Origin: Halorussus ruber | Lineage (GTDB): Archaea > Halobacteriota > Halobacteria > Halobacteriales > Haladaptataceae | Assembly (NCBI RefSeq): GCF_004765785.1 | Contig: NZ_SBIT01000009.1 | Span: forward strand, 1 to 64,000 | Reading direction: 5' to 3' | Length of the DNA: 64,000 nucleotides | Shown here: piece after piece, positions 40,448 to 47,845 of the stretch | Numbering within the stretch: position 1 is the stretch's first letter | Layout of the letters: each line of letters starts with the position of its first letter | Notes under the pieces: generated by a model | Seen by the model: the letters and a program-made list of their open reading frames with translations, nothing else | What the model was told of the DNA's origin: nothing | Database searches by the model: none | Made by a program: the position numbers and the translations under genes

Positions 40448-40812
40448 TAAGCAGGAAACCCCGCCGTTCACGGCGGGGAGGAATGCGCTCGACAATCTGT
40501 GCTATCGTCTGAGTCGGTATCTTGAAGTCCATTGGTGACGATTTGGAAGTTGGCACGGTTGTACCGTGTCGCGCGACACGGACCAGCTTCGTCCAGTTCC
40601 TCGCTGGATGACTTCGGCGGTGAGAGTTCCACCGAGAAACCGTGGGCCGATGACATGGCCGAAGATGGGTGCCCACGTGACAGGGCCGTGGAACGCCTCG
40701 GATTCGAGGGTGAGAACCACCCGCTTGAGAACCGAGACGTGTGGTTCCGAAACCTCTGCGATAGGGCATTCCTGCTGTGCAGGAAGCCCCGTCCTTTAGG
40801 GCGGGCGAGGAT
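40448..40812 (+). mobile_element. Degenerate IS605/IS1341-type (TnpB) remnant with two right-end hairpins
   Basis: Two direct copies of an insertion-element end are visible. One is at about 40450-40485 (AAGCAGGAAACCCCGCCGTT, then CGGCGGGGAGGAATG). The other is at about 40780-40815 (GTGCAGGAAGCCCCGTCCTT, then AGGGCGGGCGAGGATG). Each has the CCCCGCC/GGCGGGG hairpin and GAGGATG end that, in haloarchaea, closes TnpB genes and their overlapping guide RNA. Between them only stop-riddled coding traces remain; no transposase is intact. The element is therefore a relic and lies directly upstream of the DUF167 gene. Confidence 0.5.
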
Positions 40813-40842
40813 GTCACTCCGACCGAACTCCTATCGCCCGGC

Positions 40843-41157
40843 ATGGCTACCGGTGACCCCGAGGACGCGCTCTCCGAGTCGGGCGACGAGACGCTGGTCG
40901 CGTTCGACGTGACCCCCGGCGCGACGGACCGGCAGGTCCCGAGCGCGTTCAACGAGTGGCGGAATCGCTTCGAGGCGCGACTGTCCGAACCCGCCAGCGA
41001 CGGCCGGGCGAACGCCGAACTCACCGAGGCCGTCTCGGACCTCGTCGGCGCTCCAGCGCGACTCACGCAGGGCGGGTCCTCCTCGAAGAAGACGATTGCA
41101 GTACAGGCCGCTTCCGAGCGAGTTCTCGACGCGCTGACGAGCGCGCTCGACGAGTGA
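40843..41157 (+). CDS. DUF167 (YggU) family protein
   Basis: This 104-residue protein is of the YggU/DUF167 family. Recognisable parts are LVAFDVTPGATDRQVPSAFN near residue 18, ANAELTEAVSDLVGAPARLT and the terminal KTIAVQAASERVLDALTSAL. The family's usual opening IxIxVxPxAxKxxI and the conserved Gly-Lys/Ser loop (TQGGSSSKKT) are present. The role is unknown in all organisms. I chose ATG 40843, since the upstream extension reads into the insertion-element end. That end sits 30 bases away, so the native promoter may have been displaced. Confidence 0.82.
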   Translation: MATGDPEDALSESGDETLVAFDVTPGATDRQVPSAFNEWRNRFEARLSEPASDGRANAELTEAVSDLVGAPARLTQGGSSSKKTIAVQAASERVLDALTSALDE

Positions 41158-41226
41158 AAAACCGCCGCGAAAAGCCGCCAGCGAAAGAGGCGTCAGACGA
41201 CAGGTGCCACGGCGCAACCGAGCCGA

Positions 41227-42339
41227 TTAGTTCTCGGGCTCGGGGAGCTTGCTCATCTGGTTCTTCTGGCGCTCGTCGGTGAGCGTCGCGTAGCCCTGGG
41301 TCTCCACGAAGTTCTCCTGCCCGAAGTCGCTCATTATCATCCGGAGGTACGCGGCCTCCTTCTTCGAGGTGCCCTCGTAGGTGTAGCAGTGGAGGTCGCG
41401 CGAGAGGGGGTAGTTCTCGTCGGCGAGATTCTCGCCGGGTTCGTAGGTCGTGCCGTCGAACTCCAGCGAGATGGCGGGCACGTCACCCGAGACGAACGCC
41501 AGCGCCATGTACGCGATGGCGTTGTTGGACTTGCTGACCAGCGTCTTGACCTGCTGGTTCTGGCCCTTGCGGACGTCCACACCGGGCATCTTCGCGTCGG
41601 GACCGCCGAGCATGTTCATGCGGAAGGCGGTGTCGGTACCCGAACCCTCCGAGCGGCCGACGGCCTGAATCTCTTTCTCCTCACCGCTGTAGGCGTCGAT
41701 TTCCGACCAGTTCGTAATCTCGCCCGTGTAGATTTTCCGGACCTGTTCGGCGGTCAGCTTATCGACGCCCGCCTCCTTGATCGCCTTGCTGACGACGATG
41801 GGTTGGGCGTCCACGCCGACGACGTGGTCCTTGAACTTGTTCAGTTCCTCCTCGCTGGCGTCGGGGAACTCGGCCGAGGCGGACGCGCTGGCGTCGGCGA
41901 TGTCCACGAGGCCGTTCTTGGCCTTTTCGAGGCCGGTGCCGGAGTGGCTCAGACCGACCGACACGTCGAACGGCGGCGAGGCGCTCCCGGTCGACTCGAA
42001 GCCGTACAGGCCCGCCCAGTAGTCGGCCAGTCGCTTGTCGGTGTCGATGTCGTACTGGCCCGGACCCCAGTACTCCTTGTCGTCGGCGGGCGGGTTCGAC
42101 GACCAGACCGAACCGGCCGTACTCGTAATCGGGTAGACGGTCGAGGAGCCGCCCGCCTTCAGTTTCGACGGCGACGACGAGGACTGTCCGTCGTCCTTCG
42201 ACTCCGTGTCGGAGCCGTCCTGCTCACCGCTCTTCTCGGTTTCGTTGCCACCAGTGCCGCCCATACAACCAGCGAGTGCGAGGGTGCCGCTTGCCCCTGC
42301 AGCGGTCAAGAACTTCCGACGAGTCGATTTGTCTGCCAT
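41227..42339 (-). CDS. pstS: Phosphate ABC transporter substrate-binding protein PstS
   Basis: This 370-residue phosphate-binding lipoprotein has a Tat signal (STRRKFLTAAGASGTLALAG) with lipobox Cys25 or so and a long Ser/Asp-rich linker. The mature part starts LKAGGSSTVYPITSTAGSVW, the phosphate-loop motif. GRSEGSGTDTAFR (near residue 231) is the second phosphate site of PstS/SphX proteins. It is normally followed by pstC, pstA and pstB, but the next gene downstream is on the other strand, so this copy is solitary. The AT-rich upstream region (42370-42420) has a TTATCTATATATTG box, probably the core promoter with a Pho-type site. Confidence 0.9.
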   Translation of the reverse strand: MADKSTRRKFLTAAGASGTLALAGCMGGTGGNETEKSGEQDGSDTESKDDGQSSSSPSKLKAGGSSTVYPITSTAGSVWSSNPPADDKEYWGPGQYDIDTDKRLADYWAGLYGFESTGSASPPFDVSVGLSHSGTGLEKAKNGLVDIADASASASAEFPDASEEELNKFKDHVVGVDAQPIVVSKAIKEAGVDKLTAEQVRKIYTGEITNWSEIDAYSGEEKEIQAVGRSEGSGTDTAFRMNMLGGPDAKMPGVDVRKGQNQQVKTLVSKSNNAIAYMALAFVSGDVPAISLEFDGTTYEPGENLADENYPLSRDLHCYTYEGTSKKEAAYLRMIMSDFGQENFVETQGYATLTDERQKNQMSKLPEPEN

Positions 42340-42578
42340 CACGTAGTCGAAGCCGCGACTGGGAAATAAATCTACCGAAGATAATATATATTTTCTCGTT
42401 ATCTATATATTGATTTCTATTGAGGGTGTTTCTCAGGGGTAACGGGGCGTTTGCGAACTATTCACGCCCACAGCTAACCGAAAAAGTACCTGTTGGCGAG
42501 CAGTCAAGTACAGCAACTACAGCCGAACCCGCGGCTACTCGGGTGAATCGGCGCGAAGAAAAATCGGCAGTTCGGCGC

Positions 42579-43190
42579 TTACTCGTGGTTGCCGACGGTC
42601 TTCTCGTACTGCTCGGCGACGTTGTCCCAGTCGACGACCTCGAAGAAGGCGTCTACGAAGCTGCCGCGGTCCGGACCGTAGTCGTAGTAGTAGGAGTGCT
42701 CCCAGACGTCGAGAGCCATGATGGGGTGAGCGCCCCAGAGCGCACCCTGGTCGTGCTTGTCCACGGCGAGGTTGCGCAGTTGCTTGGCGACCGGGTCGTA
42801 GACCAGCAGCGCCCAGCCACCGGCGGCGCTCGCTGCGGCCTCGAACTCGCCCTTCCAGCCCTCGTAGGAGCCGAAGTCCTCCTCGATGCGGTCGCGGAGG
42901 TCGCCCTCGGGCTCGCCGCCGCCGTTGGGGTCCATGTTCTCCCAGAAGAGCGTGTGCAGGTAGTGACCCGAGCCGTTGTGGGTCACGTCGCCGAGCGCGC
43001 CCGCGGTGCCGCCGAAGTCGCCGCTCTCGCGGTTCTCCGCCAGCGTCTCCTCGGCGCTGTCGAGTCCGTTCACGTAGCCCTGATGGTGGGTGTCGTGATG
43101 CCACGTCAGCACCTGTTCGCTGATGTGGGGTTCGAGCGCGTCGTAGTCGTACGGAAGCGGTGGCAGTTCGGGATTGGATCGCTCAGACAT
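42579..43190 (-). CDS. sod: Mn/Fe superoxide dismutase, haloarchaeal main type
   Basis: This 203-residue enzyme converts superoxide to oxygen and hydrogen peroxide. Metal ligands are His in TWHHDTHHQGYVNG (N-terminal), His in GHYLHTLFWENMDP, and Asp and His in MALDVWEHSYYYDY. The sequence is of the Mn-preferring haloarchaeal type (Tyr gateway residues kept). It ends close to the classical form. A second, more distant dismutase gene lies just upstream (43365-43997), giving a tandem pair with 174 bases between them. The start at 43190 (MSERSNPELPPLPYD) is typical. Confidence 0.95.
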   Translation of the reverse strand: MSERSNPELPPLPYDYDALEPHISEQVLTWHHDTHHQGYVNGLDSAEETLAENRESGDFGGTAGALGDVTHNGSGHYLHTLFWENMDPNGGGEPEGDLRDRIEEDFGSYEGWKGEFEAAASAAGGWALLVYDPVAKQLRNLAVDKHDQGALWGAHPIMALDVWEHSYYYDYGPDRGSFVDAFFEVVDWDNVAEQYEKTVGNHE

Positions 43191-43364
43191 AATTGAACCT
43201 CGCTCCTAAATAGTCGCTTTTCACTCTTAAACTTTGAGTAGTCGTTTGGTAACACGCCACTCGGATTGAGCAAATAAAGCATCTGAAGCCCTCAATCCCG
43301 GATTCTTCGCCCGGACCCTGAAACCGATTAAAGTAAGAAGAGTTATGTTTCCGGCGGGTGGCGC

Positions 43365-43997
43365 TCAGTGCGACCCGGTGTGTTTCGGAATCGTGTCGGC
43401 CTGCTTGGCCTGCTGGAAGCGTGCTTCCACGTCGTCCCAGTTCACCACGTCCCAGAAGTTGTCCACGTACTCCCCGCGATTGTTCTCGTACTGGAGATAG
43501 TAGGCGTGTTCCCACACGTCACAGACCAGCAGGGGCGTCGCGCCCTGCGGGTGCTGATTCTGGTGGTTCTCGGCCGCCGCGACGATCGGCTTGTCGGCGA
43601 TGTGGTCGTAGACCAGCATGCCCCACCCCGAGCCTTCGACGCCCTTCGCGGCCTGCGAGAAGTCCTGCTTGAACTGGTCGTAGCCGCCGAAGTGTTCGTC
43701 GAGGGCGTCGGAGAGTTCGCCGCCGGGTTCGCCGCCGCCGTCCGGGTGCATGTTCTGCCAGAAGACGGTGTGGTTGACGTGGCCCGAGAGGTTGAACGCG
43801 AGACTGCGTTTGACCGAGCGCACGTCGCCCCAGTCGCCCGACCCCCGCATCTCCTCCAACTTGTCGAGGGCGGCGTTCGCACCGTCTACGTATCCCTGAT
43901 GGTGCTTGTCGTGGTGCAGTTCCATGATGCGCTGGTCGATCGCCGGTTCGAGCGCGTCGTAGTCGTACGGTAGCTCCGGTAGTTCGTAAGTAGCCAT
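43365..43997 (-). CDS. Second Mn/Fe superoxide dismutase
   Basis: This 210-residue dismutase is divergent from its neighbour. It begins MATYELPELPYDYDALEPAI and has the same four ligands: His in LHHDKHHQGYVDGA, His in GHVNHTVFWQNMHP, and Asp and His in LLVCDVWEHAYYLQYENN. It resembles bacterial Mn/Fe dismutases more (GMLVYDHIADKPIVAAAENH, EYVDNFWDVVNWDDVEARF). The C-terminus is extended (TIPKHTGSH). It probably entered by transfer or is an ancient duplicate. The two genes may respond to different metals or stress. Confidence 0.94.
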   Translation of the reverse strand: MATYELPELPYDYDALEPAIDQRIMELHHDKHHQGYVDGANAALDKLEEMRGSGDWGDVRSVKRSLAFNLSGHVNHTVFWQNMHPDGGGEPGGELSDALDEHFGGYDQFKQDFSQAAKGVEGSGWGMLVYDHIADKPIVAAAENHQNQHPQGATPLLVCDVWEHAYYLQYENNRGEYVDNFWDVVNWDDVEARFQQAKQADTIPKHTGSH

Positions 43998-44095
43998 TGT
44001 TCTCCCCCGTCACTCGGCGCAACGGCCACGGGGTTAAGCTTTAAGCGAGTGGTCGAATCGGCGATATGCGGGTTCGCGGACACGCAGAGCGCAAC

Positions 44096-44626
44096 TCACA
44101 GTGCGCACTCTCTGGGGTCGCCCGAGCGCGCGAGGAACCCTAGTAAGAGCGCGATGCCGCCGATCCGCAGCAAGTTGCCGTGGAAGGGTAAGGCCGCCAT
44201 CGCCCCGGCGAATCCGAGGAAGCCGAGGAGTCCCGCGCCGCAACTCGCGCACCCCGAGGCCACCAACCCCGGAAGCACGCCCACCAAGTCCGAGGCGCTG
44301 GAGACACCCATCGTCCGGACCTGTCCGGCGGTGTTGACGATTGCGATGCCGGTGAGACCGGCGTAGACGACTATCATCCCGAGGCCGGTCGCGCCGTTGG
44401 TCGCGTAGGTGTTCTGGGTCAGCAAAATCAGGGTCTCGTCGAACCAGTGGAGGCCCGCGCCGAGCATCTGCATCGACATCTGCGGGAAGGTCGAGAAGAT
44501 GAGCAGGACGTAGGTCACGACGCCGATTGCGCCGACAGCGAGCGCCCGCCGCCCCGACTCGAAGGGGTAGGCCAGCGCGCCCTGGAGTTGCCCGCCGAAT
44601 CGCTCGGCCGAGTCGGTCACTGTCAT
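44096..44626 (-). CDS. Membrane protein with CxxC motif, partner of the DsbA-like lipoprotein
   Basis: This 176-residue protein has four or five membrane segments. The sequence VASGCASCGAGLLGFLGFAG (near residue 126) carries a Cys-Ala-Ser-Cys pair at the membrane face. That is suggestive of a thiol-relay role like DsbB, VKOR or CcdA, though overall sequence does not match these families to my eye. It is encoded 19 bases after the DsbA-like lipoprotein gene, in the same direction. Together they may form an oxidising or reducing pair at the cell surface. Function is inferred from context. Confidence 0.65.
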   Translation of the reverse strand: MTVTDSAERFGGQLQGALAYPFESGRRALAVGAIGVVTYVLLIFSTFPQMSMQMLGAGLHWFDETLILLTQNTYATNGATGLGMIVVYAGLTGIAIVNTAGQVRTMGVSSASDLVGVLPGLVASGCASCGAGLLGFLGFAGAMAALPFHGNLLRIGGIALLLGFLARSGDPRECAL

Positions 44627-44645
44627 GCGTTCTCACTCTCCCCAG

Positions 44646-45404
44646 TCATGCGTTTTTGACCTTCTCGATGGCGCTCTCGAACCGGTCGTAGGGCTGTGCG
44701 CCGACGATTTTGCCCGCCTTGTCGGACTCGGGGTTGTAGAGGACGAACGCGGGCGTGGCCCTGATGCCGCTCTGCTGGGCCGCCTTCACGTCGTCATCGA
44801 CGGCGGACTGCGCCCACGAGCGGTTGGATTGCAGGCAGGACTGGACCGCGTCGGCGTCGACACCGCCGACGTTCTTCGTGATGTCGAGGAGGTTGCCCTG
44901 CTTCGCCCATCCCGAGTTGGGTTTCGCTTGGGCGTCGAAGACCGACGAGTGCCAGTCGAGGTACGCGCCGGGGTTGCTCTCGCGGACCTGCCGCCAGACG
45001 CACTTGCCCATTCGAGCGGCGGGCCGCGAGGCCTCGCCGATGTTGGGCATTTCGAGGAAGGCGAACCGGATTTTCCCCTCAGTAACGTGGTTCTCGATGA
45101 GTTTCGGGAGGGTGTTCTGCTCGAATCGCTTGCAGAACGGACACTGGAAGTCGGTCCAGTAGTAGACGTCCACGGGGGCGTCGTTCGGTCCCATCACGGG
45201 GTTTCCGCTCAGGTCGATGCCGAACCCGGTCTCGCCGCTGGCGGCGTGCATCGGGGAGTCGCTAATCGCCGACTCCGACTCGGTGGTCGTCGCGTTCGAG
45301 TCGGATTGGGACCCCAGACCCGAGATGCTCGAACAGCCAGCGAGTCCGGTGAGGGCGGCGGTCGTTCCAGCCAGGAGGGCACGTCGAGTCGTCTGCTTCG
45401 TCAT
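44646..45404 (-). CDS. DsbA-like thioredoxin-fold lipoprotein
   Basis: This 252-residue extracytoplasmic thiol-disulfide protein has a Tat signal (TRRALLAGTTAALTGLAG) and lipobox Cys24, then a Ser/Thr/Glu linker. The thioredoxin-like domain begins PVDVYYWTDFQCPFCKRFEQ with redox pair Cys88-Cys91. The helical insertion and the cis-Pro loop (GIRATPAFVLYN) follow, as in DsbA, DsbG and BdbD. Two further cysteines (GKCVWRQV and VQSCLQSN) are present. It probably forms or repairs disulfides in secreted proteins. It is the first gene of the two-gene operon with the membrane CxxC protein. Confidence 0.9.
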   Translation of the reverse strand: MTKQTTRRALLAGTTAALTGLAGCSSISGLGSQSDSNATTTESESAISDSPMHAASGETGFGIDLSGNPVMGPNDAPVDVYYWTDFQCPFCKRFEQNTLPKLIENHVTEGKIRFAFLEMPNIGEASRPAARMGKCVWRQVRESNPGAYLDWHSSVFDAQAKPNSGWAKQGNLLDITKNVGGVDADAVQSCLQSNRSWAQSAVDDDVKAAQQSGIRATPAFVLYNPESDKAGKIVGAQPYDRFESAIEKVKNA

Positions 45405-45613
45405 CGATACCCTTGTATGGTATTGGAAGACCTAAACCTTATTCGGTAGCGGGGATGTCGCGTTCGGTCAGCGTTCGAGATTCGACAAGAAAATATTTAG
45501 TTGTCTTTTAGAAATATAAATAAGTGGGAAGAAGATAGTTAGTTGTCGCTAATCTCGACTACACCCGTCACCGATGCGAGTGGCTTTTCCCGCCGTCGGA
45601 CCCTACTGGACGT

Positions 45614-46201
45614 ATGGAGGACGCCCGGAGCTATCGCGTACTCGCCGCCCCGGAGGCCGGACGGCTTCGCTTGCTCGACCGCGAGACCTACGACGCCGTC
45701 GTCACCGCCAGCGAGGGCCACGACGTGAGCGTCGAGGAGGTCCGCCCCGGCTACCTCGCGGACGCCGAACTGGACTGGTCCACCTCGGAACCGACGATTC
45801 GCTCGCTGTCGGTGCGTAGGCCGACGCTTTACGCCTTCGCCGACGACATCGAACCGGTCTTCGACGTGGCCCAAGACGCGTGGTCCGAGGCCCGCCTCGC
45901 GGGCGACTCGATGAACAGTCGCGTGACCCGCAACACCGACAACGAGGTCAACGGCGTCCTCTACGTCTTCGCCGAGGACGGGACCACGTTCGAGTCCTTC
46001 CGCGACGGCGAGCGCCCGCTCGAACCGCTGGTGGACAGGGTCAACGAGCAGGAGGGCGAGGCTCCTCGGGAGGTGTTCGTCCTCAGACCCGCGAGTCGGG
46101 AGTTCGTCATCGTGACGATTGCGCTCCGGAAGGGCGGGCAGTTCGCCGACACGCTCCGGGAGACCTACGATAGGCCTCGACCCCCGGAATCGGTCGAGTG
46201 A
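45614..46201 (+). CDS. Conserved haloarchaeal protein, function unknown
   Basis: This 195-residue protein begins MEDARSYRVLAAPEAGRLRL. It is acidic and soluble, with a beta-rich pattern; GVLYVFAEDGTTFESFRDGE in the middle and EFVIVTIALRKGGQFADTL at the end are its most ordered parts. It is a family I know only as haloarchaeal hypothetical proteins. The start at 45614 is the first good ATG of the protein. The 209-base gap before it is AT-rich near 45490-45530 (AAATATAAATAAG), a possible core promoter. It is convergent with the photolyase gene. Confidence 0.68.
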   Translation: MEDARSYRVLAAPEAGRLRLLDRETYDAVVTASEGHDVSVEEVRPGYLADAELDWSTSEPTIRSLSVRRPTLYAFADDIEPVFDVAQDAWSEARLAGDSMNSRVTRNTDNEVNGVLYVFAEDGTTFESFRDGERPLEPLVDRVNEQEGEAPREVFVLRPASREFVIVTIALRKGGQFADTLRETYDRPRPPESVE

Positions 46202-46284
46202 ATTGGGGGTAGAATCCCGGTGTGGGTTTTCTGGGTCCTGCGACGGTCCACGAAGACCCCGTATCGAGGCCAATCGGAACGCCC

Positions 46285-47727
46285 TCACTCGCCTCGGGCT
46301 CGCTCGAACATCGCAATCGCCTCCTCGCGGCGCTCGCTGTGGTCCACGATTGGCGCGGGGTAGTCCGGCGCGATTTCCTCGCGCTCGTCGGGAGCGAGTT
46401 CGTGCCAGCCGTGAACCTCCTTCGGGGCGGCGTCTCGGAGTTCCGGCACGTACTCGCGGATGAACTCGGCGTCGGGGTCGTAGCGTTCGCCCTGCGTCAT
46501 GGGGTTGAAGATGCGGAAGTACGGTTGGGCGTCGGTGCCGGTCGAGGCCGCCCACTGCCAGCCCCCGGTGTCGTTGGCGGTGTCGTGGTCCACCAGTTTC
46601 TCGCGGAACCAGTCGTAGCCCTCGCGCCAGTCCAGCAGGAGGTCCTTCGTCAGAAAGGAGGCGACGACCATCCGGAGGCGGTTGTGCATGTACGCCTCCC
46701 GGCGGAGTTGGCGCATCGCCGCGTCCACGATGGGGTAGCCGGTCCGGCCGTCCTTCCACGCTTGCAGGGCCTCGGCGTCCTCGCGCCAGCCGATGTCGTT
46801 CTCGTAGGACTTGTAGTTGCGACTCACCACGTCGGGCCGGGCCGAGAGGACGTGGGCGTAGAACTCCCGCCACGCGAGTTGGCTCTGGTACGCTCGGACC
46901 GACGCGGCCTCGGTTCCCTCCTCGGGTTCGGGATCGTCGTCCGTCCCTCCTCGGTTCGGGTGCCCCTCGGCGCGCTCCATCGCCTCCTCGGTCGCCTGCC
47001 AGACCGCTCGAATCCCGATGGTCCCGTACTTGAGGTGGGGCGAGAGCCGGGAGGTCCCCTCTCTGGCGGGATAGTCTCGGTCCTCGGCGTACCGGAAGAT
47101 GGCGTCCTCGCAGAATTTCTGAAGACGATTCCGGGCCGCCTCGGTCCCCGCCGGAGGAGTCTCGGCCTCGGGGTCGTCGAAGCCGAGGGCCGCCAGCGTC
47201 GGCAGCGAACTCGTCTCGGGACTCACGACTTCCCCCGCCTCGGGCGCGTCGAAGGGGTCGTCCTTCTCGCGGTCGCGCCACTTCTTCCAGAAGTAGGTGA
47301 ACACCGAGTAGTGTTCGCCCTTGTTGGTCCGAATCGACCCCGGTTCGTGGCAGAGCGCGTCGTGGTAGGCCGCCCGCGAAACTCCTGCGTCGTCCAGCGC
47401 GAGGCGGACCTCGCTGTCGCGCTCGGCCGCCAGCCCCGAGTAGTCGCGGTTCCAGTAGATTGCGTCGGCCCCGCGCTCGTCGGCGATTCGGGGCAACTCC
47501 TCGCGGGGGTCTCCTCGGACGACCAGCAGGTCCCCGCCCAACTCGCGGTAGTCCGCCCGGAGCGATTCGAGCGCGCCGAGGAGGAAGGCCACCCGGGGCG
47601 GCCCGGCGTGAGCCAGCACGTCGGGGTCGAGGACGAACACGGGCAGGACCTCGCCGTCCGCGGCGGCCTCGGCAAGCGCCCGGTTGTCCGCGACCCGGAG
47701 GTCCCGGCGGTGCCAATGGACGTTCAT
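46285..47727 (-). CDS. phr: Deoxyribodipyrimidine photolyase
   Basis: This 480-residue light-dependent DNA-repair enzyme splits cyclobutane pyrimidine dimers. The N-terminal antenna domain starts MNVHWHRRDLRVADNRAL. The FAD domain carries LSPHLKYGTIGIRAVW, LAWREFYAHVL, the binding motif GRTGYPIVDAAMRQL and LLDWREGYDWFREKLVDHD. The conserved end GGWQWAASTGTDAQPYFRIF is the class I signature. The start at 47727 gives the usual short N-terminus; the ten residues before it are polar and poorly conserved. It is essential to light-exposed halophiles. Upstream is the divergent Mrr-type gene. Confidence 0.95.
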   Translation of the reverse strand: MNVHWHRRDLRVADNRALAEAAADGEVLPVFVLDPDVLAHAGPPRVAFLLGALESLRADYRELGGDLLVVRGDPREELPRIADERGADAIYWNRDYSGLAAERDSEVRLALDDAGVSRAAYHDALCHEPGSIRTNKGEHYSVFTYFWKKWRDREKDDPFDAPEAGEVVSPETSSLPTLAALGFDDPEAETPPAGTEAARNRLQKFCEDAIFRYAEDRDYPAREGTSRLSPHLKYGTIGIRAVWQATEEAMERAEGHPNRGGTDDDPEPEEGTEAASVRAYQSQLAWREFYAHVLSARPDVVSRNYKSYENDIGWREDAEALQAWKDGRTGYPIVDAAMRQLRREAYMHNRLRMVVASFLTKDLLLDWREGYDWFREKLVDHDTANDTGGWQWAASTGTDAQPYFRIFNPMTQGERYDPDAEFIREYVPELRDAAPKEVHGWHELAPDEREEIAPDYPAPIVDHSERREEAIAMFERARGE

Positions 47728-47813
47728 GCCGGGAGCTTCGGACTGGTAGACCGTCAAACGAGGGGTCTGCGGACTCGAATCTTTCCCTCAACAGACCATA
47801 ATTACTACCAGAG

Positions 47814-47820
47814 GATATAT
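47814..47820 (+). promoter_or_regulatory. TATA box of the Mrr-type gene
   Basis: GATATAT is centred 29 bases before the GTG at 47846, supporting a leaderless GTG start. Confidence 0.5.
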
Positions 47821-47845
47821 TCGGTATTGGACACATGTTTATACC

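Noticed and set aside
40532-40912. 126-codon frame in the IS605-type remnant as a real gene
   Set aside because: No domain, odd composition, and it runs through the insertion-element end into the DUF167 gene in another frame.
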